Shown here: piece after piece, positions 26,968 to 35,667 of the stretch
Layout: every line of letters begins with the position of its first letter
How positions within the stretch are numbered: the stretch's first letter is position 1
Assembly (NCBI GenBank): GCA_022729915.1
Contig: DZBP01000006.1
Span: forward strand, 1 to 35,964
Direction: 5' to 3'
Source of the DNA: Draconibacterium orientale
Lineage (GTDB): Bacteria > Bacteroidota > Bacteroidia > Bacteroidales > JAIFNL01
Length of the DNA: 35,964 nt
Notes under the pieces: generated by a model
The model's database searches: none
Seen by the model: the letters and a program-made list of their open reading frames with translations, nothing else
What the model was told of the DNA's origin: nothing
Position numbers and translations under genes: made by a program

Positions 26968-29046
26968 ATGAATTTGAAAAAAATTGCATATGTTATTTTT
27001 ATACTCTTTTTAATAAGTTTCTCGGTTAATGGGCAAACTCCGGTAAGCATTGATAAAAAAGAATTTAAATATAACTCAGACGACGATGCCTTTAAGCTTG
27101 CTTGGCAAAGTATAAAAGCTGGAGATGAAGCTTTTGCAGCGGGTTCTGCATATTATCACATTGCTTTAAAATACTATTTGGAAGCAGTAACTTACAACGC
27201 AAAAAATCCAGAACTGAACTATAAACTTGGGATTTGCTATTTATTTTCGCCTCAAAAAGAAAAAGCAGTTGCTTTTTTAGAAAAAGCAAGCGAAAAACCC
27301 GATTTAGCACCCGATTTTAGGTTTTGGTTGGGCAAAGCTTACCATGCAAACTACGAATTTGACAAAGCAATAGAGCAATACGAAAAATTCGTTAATAGCT
27401 TACCACCCAAGCTAATGCAGCAGTTTGAAGCAGAAGTAGGCGAACCAATTTTGTTGATTGAAAATTGCAAAAATTCAAAAGAATTAGTAGGTTCTAAACT
27501 AAATATTTTTGTTGATAATGTTGGAAGTAGTGTAAATACAGCTGCTGCTGAATATAGTCCACTCATTTCGGCAGACGAATCGCTGCTGATTTTCACTTCG
27601 CGCCGCGAAAATACAACCGGCGGAAATCGTTCGTTGAGCGACAATGAGTTTTTTGAAGATATTTATTTTTCAAAAATTGGTAAAAACGGAGAATGGCTAA
27701 CCGCTTTAAACATTGGCGACAAAGTAAATACTAAAGAACATGATGCCACAGTAAATTTAACAGCTGATGGTCAAAAACTTATAATTTATAGGAGTTCTTC
27801 GGGCAATGGCGATTTGTTTGAAAGTAAGCTTAATGGTAATGAATGGTCAAAACCGCGTCAATACTCTAAAAGCTTGAATACCAAATATCACGAAGCTTCA
27901 GCTTGCCTCTCACCCGATGAGCAAACGATTTACTTTGTATCAGACAATCCCTCGAATAATTATGGAAAGCACGATATTTTCAAAGCCACACTGAATAAAA
28001 ATGGCGATTGGGACAATATCGAAAATCTTGGCAATGTGGTAAATACAAAATTAGATGAAATTTCGGTATTTCTTCATCCCGATGGTAGAACGCTGTATTT
28101 TAGCTCAGAAGGACATAATTCGATGGGAGGTTACGATATTTTTAGCACTACATTACAAGAAAATGGCACTTGGTCGAAGCCTGAAAATATTGGAAATCCG
28201 ATAAATACACCCAACAACGAAGTATTTTTTGTAATTTCGGGCAACGGAAAACATGGCTATTTTGCATCAAACCAAGTTGGCGGCAAGGGTGAAACCGATA
28301 TTTACCGAATTACTTTTTTAGGCGAGCCAAAACCAGCTCTTCAAAGCAATGAAGATAATCTAATGGCAAGTTTGACGATTCCTATAAAAGAAAAAACAAT
28401 TGAAAAGGCAATAGAAATTAAAAAAATTCGCTTAACCATTTTAAAAGGAATTATAGCCGATTCAATAACAAATCAACCACTTGAAGCTCAAATAGAAATT
28501 GTTGATAATTTAACCGGAAAACTTATTTCGAGTTTTACGTCAAATTCAACAACGGGTAAGTATTTAATACCTTTACCTTCAGGTTTCAATTATGGAATTG
28601 CAGTAAAAAAAGACCAATATTTATTTCATTCTGAAAATGTAGATATTCCTAATACAACTGGTTATCAAGAAATTAATAAAGACATCAAACTTCTTAAATT
28701 CTTAAAAGGTTCAGGAATTATTCTTAGAAATATCTTTTTCGACACAGGAAAATCTATTTTAAGAGAAGAATCCAATACCGAGTTAAATAGATTGTGGGTT
28801 CTTTTGAATGAAAATCCAAGTTTAAAGATTGAAATACAAGGACATACAGATAATGTAGGCGGCTTAGAATACAATAATAAACTTTCAACCAGTCGCTCAA
28901 AAGCTGTAGTCGATTATTTGATAGGCAAGGGAATTGACTCTAACAGGCTCACTTTCAAAGGTTATGGCTATTCAAAACCACTAACTACCAACGAAACACC
29001 CGAAGGCAGACAAATAAACCGTAGGGTTCAATTTCAAATTTTATAG
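26968..29046 (+). CDS. PorE-like OmpA-family protein (TPR, PD40 propeller, CRD, OmpA), copy 1
   Basis: The 692-residue protein has a signal peptide (cleavage near FSVNGQ, residue 23; no lipobox cysteine). A TPR-like helical region (about 45-165) is followed by a PD40 propeller (about 190-450; YSPLISADESLLIFTSRR, LSPDEQTIYFVSD, LHPDGRTLYFSSEG). A carboxypeptidase-regulatory-like beta-sandwich lies at about 485-560 (LKGIIADSITNQPLEAQIEI), and an OmpA C-like peptidoglycan-binding domain at about 575-692 (FFDTGKS, GHTDNVGG near 626, RQINRRVQF). This domain order matches PorE of the type IX secretion system, which ties the secretion complex to peptidoglycan. Many paralogues with this architecture exist in Bacteroidota, so a direct T9SS role is not certain. 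A homologue follows 102 bp downstream. Confidence 0.88.
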   Translation: MNLKKIAYVIFILFLISFSVNGQTPVSIDKKEFKYNSDDDAFKLAWQSIKAGDEAFAAGSAYYHIALKYYLEAVTYNAKNPELNYKLGICYLFSPQKEKAVAFLEKASEKPDLAPDFRFWLGKAYHANYEFDKAIEQYEKFVNSLPPKLMQQFEAEVGEPILLIENCKNSKELVGSKLNIFVDNVGSSVNTAAAEYSPLISADESLLIFTSRRENTTGGNRSLSDNEFFEDIYFSKIGKNGEWLTALNIGDKVNTKEHDATVNLTADGQKLIIYRSSSGNGDLFESKLNGNEWSKPRQYSKSLNTKYHEASACLSPDEQTIYFVSDNPSNNYGKHDIFKATLNKNGDWDNIENLGNVVNTKLDEISVFLHPDGRTLYFSSEGHNSMGGYDIFSTTLQENGTWSKPENIGNPINTPNNEVFFVISGNGKHGYFASNQVGGKGETDIYRITFLGEPKPALQSNEDNLMASLTIPIKEKTIEKAIEIKKIRLTILKGIIADSITNQPLEAQIEIVDNLTGKLISSFTSNSTTGKYLIPLPSGFNYGIAVKKDQYLFHSENVDIPNTTGYQEINKDIKLLKFLKGSGIILRNIFFDTGKSILREESNTELNRLWVLLNENPSLKIEIQGHTDNVGGLEYNNKLSTSRSKAVVDYLIGKGIDSNRLTFKGYGYSKPLTTNETPEGRQINRRVQFQIL

Positions 29047-29148
29047 TTAACTAATTCTGAATATCAAATACTTAATAGTTTATAATTCCTATTTAAAAAT
29101 TGAAAAAATAATATTAAAAAAAGATAAATTATTAAAATACATAACAAT

Positions 29149-31200
29149 ATGAAAAAAACAATTTTATTTTTCATTGCACTGCTTTTCATAGCAAACATAA
29201 GCTATGCACAAGAGCTTCTGTCGATTAACAAAAAAGAGTTTCTCATTAAAAATCAGCCTGATAGCGGGGCATGGAAAGCACTAGCTGAAGCCGAAAAATT
29301 ATTTAAGCTTCACAAAGCAAATGCTCAAAAAGCTGCAAATTTGCTTATCAAAGCCGATTTGTACAATCCAGAATTAGCTAAACTAAAATACAATTTAGGA
29401 TTGTGCTATTTATATGCTCCAGAAAAAAGTAAATCGGCAAAATATTTTGAAGAAGCTATCCGATTAAACGAATTTGTAACCAAAGAAGTGCGCTTTTTGT
29501 TAGCCAAAGCTTACCAACTTAATGGCGAATTTGACAAAGCCATAGCTGCATACGAAAGCTACAAGCAAGCAGTTGCGCCTAGTGAATTGCCAAAAATTGA
29601 GTCAAAAATAGACTTTTTGATATTAGAATGCTCAAAAGGCAAAGAATTTATGGCAATTCAAAAAAGATGTTATATCGACAATTTGGGTAGTGCCATTAAT
29701 ACTGAATATAATGAGTACAACCCTTTCTTTGATGTTGAAAATCAGAAACTTCTATTCACTTCGCAAAGAGAAAATACAACAGGAGAAAAAATAAACAAGT
29801 ACGATAACAATTATTACGAAGATATTTTTGAATCAGAATTTGCAAACGAAACTTGGAATACAAGCCAAAACTTAGGAAAAATATTTTCGACAAAAAACAA
29901 TGACGCATTAGTTGGTTTAAATTCATCAGCCACAAAAGCGTTCATTTACAAAGGATTAGAAAATGGCGGTGATTTATTTATATCTACAAAAAAAATAACA
30001 ACTTGGTCAAAACCAATTAGTTTAGGAAACAGCATTAATGGTAAAAAAAGTAAAGAAAATTCAGCAACTCTTACAAACGACGATTCAACTCTCTATTTTA
30101 CAAGCAATCGTGAAGGTGGTTTTGGAGGTTTCGATATTTATGTAAGTTACAAGAAATCAAATGGAAAGTGGGACAATCCACAAAATTTAGGTTTCGAAAT
30201 AAATTCGCCTGCCGATGAACTTTCGGTGTGCCTTTCGCATGATAACCAAACGCTTTATTTTGCTAGCAATGGTTTAGCTGGATGCGGAGGTTACGATATT
30301 TTTAAACTCGAAAAAAATGAAAACGGAAGCTGGTCAAATCCAATAAATTTTGGAAGTCCAATAAATTTGGCAACTAACCAATTGAGTTACTATCCATTAC
30401 CCGATAATAAAACAGCTTATTATACTAGTGAAAACGAAAATAGTTTGGGATTTTTAGATATTTATAAAATAACATTCTTAGGTGACGAAAAGCCTTCTTA
30501 CCAGACAGTAGAAGATAATTATTTGTCATTTTTAGAATTAGCGCCACCCAAAATTGAACTTTTTCAGCCAGTACTATCTACTGTTTTATCAGGAAAAATA
30601 ATAAGTAAACGTACAAAATTTCCTATTTCGGCAATAATAGAGATAGTAGATAAAGAAAAAAATGAGGTAATTTATTCGGAAAAATCAAATCTGGAAACAG
30701 GAATGTATGAAATATCGCTTCCAGCAGGAAAAAATTATAGTATTTCGGTAAAATCTGATGAATATATGTTTGCATCTGACAATATTGAAGTACAAAAATC
30801 GGTAAAATTTCAACGATTTGTTAAGAATTTTGAGCTTTCTCCAATCGAAATTGGTGCTGCTATAGTACTAAAAAATGTCTTTTTTGACAGTAATGCATCA
30901 ATTTTACGTTCTGAGTCGTATGCCGAACTAAATGTTTTATCGCAATTACTTAAAAATAATTCAACAATAAAAGTAGAAATTTCAGGACATACCGACAATA
31001 AAGGAAGTGCATTTTCTAATAAAAAATTATCGACCGAACGAGCTATTGCAGTAGTTAATTATCTAGTAAACACTGGAATAGATAAGAATAGAATTGTTTC
31101 AGCTGGATATGGTCATGACAAACCAGTAGCGGATAACAAAACTCCCGAAGGAAGACAAATTAATAGAAGAGTAGAAGCCAAAATTATTTCATTAAACTAG
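29149..31200 (+). CDS. PorE-like OmpA-family protein, copy 2
   Basis: The 683-residue protein is a paralogue of the preceding gene with the same order of parts: signal peptide (MKKTILFF to SYAQ), TPR-like region (about 40-165), PD40 propeller (about 180-440; DDSTLYFTSNREGGFGGFDI, LSHDNQTLYFASNG), CRD-like beta-sandwich (about 475-555) and OmpA C-like domain (about 565-683; FFDSNAS, GHTDNKGS near 613, RQINRRVEA). Shared phrases with copy 1 include the start of the mature protein (LLSINKKEF against VSIDKKEF), SQRENTTG and GRQINRRV. The first propeller blade appears less regular than in copy 1. The pair looks like a tandem duplication with considerable divergence. A hairpin terminator candidate follows at 31210-31253. 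Confidence 0.88.
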   Translation: MKKTILFFIALLFIANISYAQELLSINKKEFLIKNQPDSGAWKALAEAEKLFKLHKANAQKAANLLIKADLYNPELAKLKYNLGLCYLYAPEKSKSAKYFEEAIRLNEFVTKEVRFLLAKAYQLNGEFDKAIAAYESYKQAVAPSELPKIESKIDFLILECSKGKEFMAIQKRCYIDNLGSAINTEYNEYNPFFDVENQKLLFTSQRENTTGEKINKYDNNYYEDIFESEFANETWNTSQNLGKIFSTKNNDALVGLNSSATKAFIYKGLENGGDLFISTKKITTWSKPISLGNSINGKKSKENSATLTNDDSTLYFTSNREGGFGGFDIYVSYKKSNGKWDNPQNLGFEINSPADELSVCLSHDNQTLYFASNGLAGCGGYDIFKLEKNENGSWSNPINFGSPINLATNQLSYYPLPDNKTAYYTSENENSLGFLDIYKITFLGDEKPSYQTVEDNYLSFLELAPPKIELFQPVLSTVLSGKIISKRTKFPISAIIEIVDKEKNEVIYSEKSNLETGMYEISLPAGKNYSISVKSDEYMFASDNIEVQKSVKFQRFVKNFELSPIEIGAAIVLKNVFFDSNASILRSESYAELNVLSQLLKNNSTIKVEISGHTDNKGSAFSNKKLSTERAIAVVNYLVNTGIDKNRIVSAGYGHDKPVADNKTPEGRQINRRVEAKIISLN

Positions 31201-31209
31201 CTTATTTAC

Positions 31210-31253
31210 AATAAATTGCCAAGTTAAGAATTAGATTTGCTTTGCAATTTATT
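31210..31253 (+). terminator. Candidate terminator after the PorE-like pair
   Basis: AATAAATTGC (31210-31219) pairs perfectly with GCAATTTATT (31244-31253). After one mismatch AAG/CTT extends the stem inside, leaving a 16-nt loop. T-rich sequence follows. A TAGATTTG at 31232-31239 lies in the loop and could act as a -7 element for the next gene instead, but lacks a well-spaced -33 box. Confidence 0.4.
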
Positions 31254-31280
31254 TTTATTTTATAATTCATTTTTGAATAC

Positions 31281-34268
31281 ATGAAAAGCAAAAAAATTCA
31301 AATCATATTTTTATTATTGATTATAATTGGTGTTGTTATTATAAGTATTTATTACTTTTCTCGAACAAAAAAAGCAGCAATTTTACCTTCTTTCATGCAA
31401 AACAATGAAATTTGGGTAGAAAAAGAGGTACAAAAATTAACAGAAAAAGAAAAATTGAGCCAACTTTTATTTATAGAAACAGATAGTTTTTCTGTAAATT
31501 TCGCTCCCGGGGCACTGGCTTATAATGGCAGTAATTTTTCTGATTTTGAGGTATTTAAATCTAAATTCGACCGAAAAAAAACAATAGCACCAATTTTTGT
31601 AAATCTCTTTTCAGATGGCTTATGTCATTTTAGCAAAGAACATACAAAGCTCAATATCAATCATTTATTTGCAAACGATGATTCTATTTCTATGAGAAAT
31701 TGGAGTGAGTACATTTTAAATTTAAATTTATCATTATCCCAGAATTTTCATGTTTTTTCGCTTCTCAATTTGCGCCCAAATCTGGAATACGATTCTATTT
31801 TTTTTGCAAACCTACTGTTCAAAGCAATTGAAACAACTCAGTTAAGTGATAGTCAGAGAGTTTTAAATGGTCATTGGTGTAATTTTCCGCTACAAAATCT
31901 TAAAAAAGATAGTTTGACGTATCTGCATGAAGTTAATCTCACAAAAGAGTTAATTAAAAACAAAATACCTGCTTTATTTTTAAAATTTCCATCAATCACC
32001 TTCATTAAGTATTTACGAAAAAATTTAAATTACAAAGGTTTGATTATTAGCGATTTCAGAAATAAAAAAACTCCCCAAACAGATGAATTGGTTCAATTTA
32101 TAGAAAACGGAAATACTTTTTTTCTTGTTTCAAAAAATTTAGGCTCTTTCAGTAAAAATATGTTTAAGCTCGAAAACCAGATAAATAAAGAAAAACTAAA
32201 TGAACAAGTAAAAAAAGTACTTTTGGCAAAAAAATGGATAGAAAAATCACCTTCAAAAAAACAAAACAATCTGTGTGAGGATAATTCATTCAAACTTCAA
32301 ACCAACAAAATAATTGAAAATTCGATAACACTTGTTAAAAATTCAGACAAAATAATTCCGTTAGTGTCAGTTAAAGAAAATATTGTGGTAATAAACATTG
32401 GAAAAAATTCAGATTCATTCAATGCGATGCTCCGAAATTATATTGAATTTTCAACCATAACCTTTGATGTAAATAAAAAACCGGCAAAACAAAAAGCGGA
32501 TAAAATTATTATCACTTTAAATACCCATAGCTTAAACGAAAATGAAATTAACTACATTCAAGAAGTAGCTAAACTACTAAATATCAAGCACAAACCAATT
32601 ATTATAAATATAGGTGAAGTTAAAAATTTAAGTAAATTATCATCATTTCAAACCATTATTCAATGCTATGGAAATTCAAATTTAGAACTCGAATTGAGTG
32701 CGCAAGCGATTATGGGTGGAATTGGATTAAAAGGCTGTTTACCAAGTTATTATGAAGAAAAAAAACTTTTCCAAAGCTCATTTACAACTGAAAAAAACCG
32801 ACTGAAATATTCGGTAGCTGAAGAAGTAAATATGAGTTCAACCAAGTTGGAAGTTATTGACAGCATAGCACTTGCAGAAATTTCGGCAGGAGCATTTCCG
32901 GGTTGCCAAATATTTGTAGCCTACAAAGGAGTAGTTGTTTACAATAAACAATTTGGCTATCATACTTATTCAAAGCAAGATAAGGTTAAAGAAACCGATT
33001 TATATGATTTGGCATCGCTTACAAAAATTTCGGCTACAACTTTAGCTGCGATGAAAATGTACGATTTAAAAAAGATAAATCTATCAACAACTTTGGGTAA
33101 TTGCATGAAAAATACCAAAATAGATTATACCCGTATAATTCCCGATACGATTATAAAAATCGATACTTTGCTACTCAAAGAAATACCAAATCTGAAAAAA
33201 CTTTTGGCTTCTACCGATACTATAAATCTGAACGATAGCACGATTATAACTTTTGATACAATTATTGCAAAACTAACTCCCAAACGAAATATTTTTAAAG
33301 TTCCTTTGCAAGAAATGCTAATACATGAATCAGGAATTATGCCGGTTTTGCCAATTTTACCCTATATTTTGTATAAAATACCACACAAACGTAAAAGTTT
33401 TAAAATAAAAGCTTCGGTATTTGCTGATGTAAATGATAGCTTACAAAATGAGCCAAAATACGATACTATTTATTCTATCGACAAAAAATTAAAGCGTTCT
33501 GAAGCTTTTTCGAGGTATTATTTAAAAAATAAAAGCGATTCGTCGGTAATGCAAATAGCTGAAAATATGTTCTTTAAAAATACTTATAGAGATACTTTGT
33601 GGATAGAAACAAAGCAGCTAAATGTGGCTCAAGAAAAAAAATACCAGTACAGCGATGTAAACATGATTTTGGTGCAAATGGCAATTGATTCACTCAATGG
33701 CGAAAATATGAACGATTTTTTGAAAAAAACATTTTATCAAGATTTGGGTTTAAAAAATACCTGCTTTCTTCCGTTGAAAGAGCACAAAAAAAATGAAATA
33801 GTTCCCACTTCGCTTGATAAAATATGGCGCAATCAACTCCTCCAAGGTTATGTTCACGACCCATCTGCTGCCATTTTGGGCGGAATTGCAGGAAATGCAG
33901 GATTGTTCAGTACTGCCAAAGAACAAGGAATTTTGTATCAAATGCTTTTAAATAAAGGCACTTACGGAGGAACTCGATATTTAAGTAAAGAAGTTGTAGA
34001 GCTTTTTACCAAACGCCAGGAGGGTCATGTTAGAGGTTTAGGCTTTGAAATTCAATCTTCTAAAGCAATAATGAGCCAGTTTGCTTCTAAAACAACTTAT
34101 GGGCACACCGGCTTTACAGGAAATTGCGTTTGGGTTGATCCTGAAAATGAACTGGTATTTGTATTTATTTCAAATAGAGTGTATCCAGATAGCAAAAATG
34201 GAAAAATAAACGGGCATAAAGTACGACAAAAAGTACACGATGCCGTTTATAAATCAATAATTCGTTGA
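31281..34268 (+). CDS. Membrane-anchored fusion of a degenerate GH3 (NagZ-like) domain and a class C beta-lactamase-like serine hydrolase
   Basis: The 995-residue protein has an N-terminal membrane anchor (about 6-27). Residues about 45-335 follow a GH3/beta-N-acetylglucosaminidase fold pattern (EKLSQLLFIET; YKGLIISDF with D258 at the nucleophile position), but the KHFPGHGDT motif with the catalytic histidine is absent. Residues about 340-500 resemble the GH3 C-terminal domain (SITLVKNSDKIIPL). Residues about 517-995 are a serine beta-lactamase/PBP-like hydrolase with SLTK (S579, K582), YSD (Y790) and HTG (942-944). An insertion of about 60 residues rich in Asp and Thr (about 612-672) separates the SLTK helix from LQEMLIHESGI. 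GH3-lactamase fusions are common in Bacteroidota and are thought to act in peptidoglycan turnover; here only the hydrolase half is likely active. Confidence 0.88.
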   Translation: MKSKKIQIIFLLLIIIGVVIISIYYFSRTKKAAILPSFMQNNEIWVEKEVQKLTEKEKLSQLLFIETDSFSVNFAPGALAYNGSNFSDFEVFKSKFDRKKTIAPIFVNLFSDGLCHFSKEHTKLNINHLFANDDSISMRNWSEYILNLNLSLSQNFHVFSLLNLRPNLEYDSIFFANLLFKAIETTQLSDSQRVLNGHWCNFPLQNLKKDSLTYLHEVNLTKELIKNKIPALFLKFPSITFIKYLRKNLNYKGLIISDFRNKKTPQTDELVQFIENGNTFFLVSKNLGSFSKNMFKLENQINKEKLNEQVKKVLLAKKWIEKSPSKKQNNLCEDNSFKLQTNKIIENSITLVKNSDKIIPLVSVKENIVVINIGKNSDSFNAMLRNYIEFSTITFDVNKKPAKQKADKIIITLNTHSLNENEINYIQEVAKLLNIKHKPIIINIGEVKNLSKLSSFQTIIQCYGNSNLELELSAQAIMGGIGLKGCLPSYYEEKKLFQSSFTTEKNRLKYSVAEEVNMSSTKLEVIDSIALAEISAGAFPGCQIFVAYKGVVVYNKQFGYHTYSKQDKVKETDLYDLASLTKISATTLAAMKMYDLKKINLSTTLGNCMKNTKIDYTRIIPDTIIKIDTLLLKEIPNLKKLLASTDTINLNDSTIITFDTIIAKLTPKRNIFKVPLQEMLIHESGIMPVLPILPYILYKIPHKRKSFKIKASVFADVNDSLQNEPKYDTIYSIDKKLKRSEAFSRYYLKNKSDSSVMQIAENMFFKNTYRDTLWIETKQLNVAQEKKYQYSDVNMILVQMAIDSLNGENMNDFLKKTFYQDLGLKNTCFLPLKEHKKNEIVPTSLDKIWRNQLLQGYVHDPSAAILGGIAGNAGLFSTAKEQGILYQMLLNKGTYGGTRYLSKEVVELFTKRQEGHVRGLGFEIQSSKAIMSQFASKTTYGHTGFTGNCVWVDPENELVFVFISNRVYPDSKNGKINGHKVRQKVHDAVYKSIIR

Positions 34269-34391
34269 AAAAATAAAACGAACTAAAAAAATCTGCTTTT
34301 TTTTTGCTTAAATCAAAAAAAAAACGTTTATTTGTTTAAAAAAAAGCTGTACATATTATAAATTTTGAAAACTATTTTTTTAACTCAAACC

Positions 34392-34399
34392 TAATTTTG
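34392..34399 (+). promoter_or_regulatory. Candidate -7 element of the AAA+ ATPase gene
   Basis: TAATTTTG matches TAnnTTTG fully, 20 nt before the ATG at 34420. The nearest upstream TTTG (34364-34367) is 24 nt away, slightly longer than usual. The leader would be about 14 nt. Confidence 0.4.
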
Positions 34400-34419
34400 A
34401 AATTGTAAAAAAAAATTAT

Positions 34420-35601
34420 ATGTCAAAACAAACAGACGAAAGACTTATTGTTGTAAATGAGATATTTAGCCCTTCAGCTCCTATTGAAAACATTAGCCTT
34501 TTTATAGGAAGAGTAGAGCAAATAACTAAAGTAAAAGAAGCAATAGAAGAACGTGGTCAGCATGTTGTAACCTTTGGAACACGAGGTGTTGGTAAAACAT
34601 CTCTTGCCAATGTAGTGCGCGATTTGTTCAAAAATGTGAGTACAGTAAAAGTAACTTGCAACCGCACAGACGATTTCAGAAGTATCTGGGATAGAGCTTT
34701 TAGCAAAACAAAGTTTGTTATCAGTGAGCGTAATGTTGGTTTCAATGCCAGTGTAAAAGACCAAGTAATAAGGCTTTATTTACCTGAAAAAGAAGAAATT
34801 ACAGCTCACGATATTGAATCAGTTCTTACTGATGTGTACAATACGATGCTGATAGTTTTTGACGAATTTGACAGCATCACCGATGAGAAAACCAAAATAA
34901 AAATGGCGGATACTCTCAAATCACTTTCTGATAATATTTTTAATATAACCATTATGATTATTGGGATTGCAGATAGTGTAGATGAACTTTTGGGGCATCA
35001 TTCGTCGCTCGAAAGATGTATCAAACAGATTCATATTCCACTGATGAGCGCTGATGAATCGTACCAAATAATTGAAAATAACTTACCGCTTGTGGGTCTA
35101 AAAATTGAAAAAGATGTAGCCGATAGAATTGTAGAATACGCATCTGGTTTTCCACATTATGTTCATTTGCTTTGCAAATATTCTAGTCAAATGGCTATAA
35201 TTCAAGACGATAATACAATAAAACACGAGCACTTGAATTGGGCAGTAGATGAAAGTATAAACAATTCAAATCATAGTATAAAAACAGCTTATCAATTGGC
35301 AGTAAAGTCAAATAGCCGTAAAAAAAATCAATTTGAAGATGTCATTTATGCTTGTTCGCTGATTGAAAATGATGATAGACTTTTTAGCTCCGAAGACGTG
35401 ATTAAAATATACAATAAACTAACCTCGAACGAAAACAAACCCGAAACCATCAATTACAATTTAGGGATGCTTTGTAAAGAAGAAAGAGGAGAAATACTTG
35501 TTAAAGCTGAAAAAATAGGCGAACAGAAATATACTTTCAAAAATCCTTTTATGAAAGCCTTTATAAAGCTAAAAGTACATTCAGAAAGTAATGAGGTATA
35601 A
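34420..35601 (+). CDS. Orphan AAA+ ATPase, Orc1/Cdc6-like, with C-terminal winged-helix-like region
   Basis: The 393-residue soluble protein begins with a FIGR element (28-31) typical of AAA_16/Orc1-type ATPases. Walker A is GTRGVGKT at 53-60, Walker B VFDEFD at 146-151, sensor 1 IMIIGIAD near 185-192, and an arginine-containing HHSSLERC segment follows. The lid region (ISADESY-like, then IVEYASGFPHYVHLLCKYS) is at about 210-260. The last 100 residues (IYACSLIENDDRLFSSEDVIKIYNKL) look like a winged helix. Such proteins occur alone or beside partner proteins in plasmid, phage-defence and regulatory contexts; none of these partners is visible here. It has its own short leader and ends in a strong terminator, so it is probably monocistronic. 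Function unknown beyond ATP-driven switching. Confidence 0.85.
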   Translation: MSKQTDERLIVVNEIFSPSAPIENISLFIGRVEQITKVKEAIEERGQHVVTFGTRGVGKTSLANVVRDLFKNVSTVKVTCNRTDDFRSIWDRAFSKTKFVISERNVGFNASVKDQVIRLYLPEKEEITAHDIESVLTDVYNTMLIVFDEFDSITDEKTKIKMADTLKSLSDNIFNITIMIIGIADSVDELLGHHSSLERCIKQIHIPLMSADESYQIIENNLPLVGLKIEKDVADRIVEYASGFPHYVHLLCKYSSQMAIIQDDNTIKHEHLNWAVDESINNSNHSIKTAYQLAVKSNSRKKNQFEDVIYACSLIENDDRLFSSEDVIKIYNKLTSNENKPETINYNLGMLCKEERGEILVKAEKIGEQKYTFKNPFMKAFIKLKVHSESNEV

Positions 35602-35610
35602 AAAAAGATA

Positions 35611-35647
35611 AAAAAAGCAGCTAAAAAATAATTTTAGTTGCTTTTTT
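35611..35647. terminator. Bidirectional rho-independent terminator
   Basis: A 16-bp stem (35611-35626 with 35632-35647, one G-T wobble) encloses a 5-nt loop and is flanked by A and T tracts on either side (core GCAGCTAAAA / TTTTAGTTGC). It lies between the ATPase stop (35601) and the convergent SPOR gene (stop at 35668) and can serve both. Confidence 0.85.
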
Positions 35648-35667
35648 AAATTAAAATTTCAAAAAAG

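Noticed and set aside
27351-27644. 97-codon minus-strand open frame
   Set aside because: Antisense to the PorE-like copy 1; Ser/Phe-rich shadow without motif.
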